From contig JAFNJA010000011.1 in the NCBI GenBank assembly GCA_017601265.1, positions 5,098 through 10,131 on the forward strand: a DNA stretch of 5,034 bases, in the 5' to 3' direction. Positions 4,889 through 5,034 of the stretch are shown here, piece by piece. Below the pieces are notes generated by a model, which saw nothing but the letters and a program-made list of their open reading frames with translations, did not search any database and was not told the origin of the DNA. Within the stretch, counting starts at the first letter, position 1. Each line of letters begins with the position of its first letter. Origin of the DNA: Candidatus Brockarchaeota archaeon (GTDB lineage: Archaea > Thermoproteota > EX4484-205 > DTQO01). Position numbers and translations under genes: made by a program.

Positions 4889-5034
4889 TCAAATAAGTTC
4901 CGCTTTTTCCGCCAGTTCGATGAACCTTTTCGCGTCGCTTGCCATCGAGAGGTTGTTGAAAAGCACGTAGATTCTGTCTTTGGTCTTGCCCATCTCCCGA
5001 ACGATCCCGAGGAGCTCCATCAAGTCTCTTTCCG
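4889..5034 (-). CDS. DUF72 (YecE-like) family protein, C-terminal fragment cut by window edge
   Basis: The frame enters from the right edge and ends in TGA at 4889-4891, giving the last 47 residues. It contains a helix (LMELLGIVREMGK) followed by RIYVLFNN, the C-terminal strand and NN motif typical of DUF72 proteins. There the final barrel strand usually reads as V-Y-V-x-F-N-N followed by a last helix over Ala and Asn residues. DUF72 proteins are TIM-barrel proteins of uncertain biochemical role. Here the usual His after NN is Leu and the last helix lacks the usual Asn-Ala pair, so the assignment rests on one motif and the general fold order. It lies 87 bp upstream of the phosphotriesterase-like gene on the same strand and could share a transcript with it. 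Confidence 0.6.
   Translation of the reverse strand, partial: ERDLMELLGIVREMGKTKDRIYVLFNNLSMASDAKRFIELAEKAELI

Noticed and set aside
1..5034. CRISPR array or rRNA genes
   Set aside because: I found no regularly spaced short repeats and no stretch resembling conserved rRNA.

Overview
The window looks archaeal. At least four gene starts have an AT-rich TATA-like box centred about 38-53 bp upstream of the start codon. Most starts lack a convincing Shine-Dalgarno sequence, which suggests short-leader or nearly leaderless transcripts. Arginine is often coded by AGG/AGA. The glutamate-synthase-like, phosphotriesterase-like, DUF72 and tandem winged-helix proteins are all types found in thermophilic or soil Thermoproteota/Thaumarchaeota-like genomes. 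I infer the domain with fair confidence but cannot name a genus.

Layout, left to right. (1) Positions 1-420, minus strand: the N-terminal 140 residues of an FMN-binding glutamate synthase (GltB2-like) protein with a two-cluster ferredoxin module. It runs off the left edge. (2) Positions 421-1240: a gene-poor stretch. Its left part (about 422-575) is a decayed second copy of the promoter and 5' end of the regulator that lies 790 bp to the right. The rest holds only weak open frames, one on the minus strand (574-900) and one coding-like tail on the plus strand (850-1008). (3) Positions 1288-2373, plus: a 361-residue DNA-binding regulator made of two copies of an HTH-plus-sensor unit. (4) Positions 2374-2684: an intergenic stretch with a possible 35-codon gene and a clear promoter for the next gene. 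(5) Positions 2685-3839, plus: a 12-helix major facilitator transporter. (6) Positions 3887-4801, minus: a phosphotriesterase/lactonase-like metallohydrolase with all six metal ligands, convergent with the transporter. (7) Positions 4889-5034, minus: the C-terminal 47 residues of a DUF72 (YecE-like) protein, cut by the right edge.

How they may work together: the transporter, the amidohydrolase-superfamily hydrolase and the regulator could form a small uptake/export and hydrolysis module for an ester, lactone or similar compound. This rests only on proximity, because each gene appears to have its own promoter. The most notable structural observation is the duplicated regulator front end. Both copies keep two CGGATATG words exactly 63 bp apart, although the left copy can no longer be translated.
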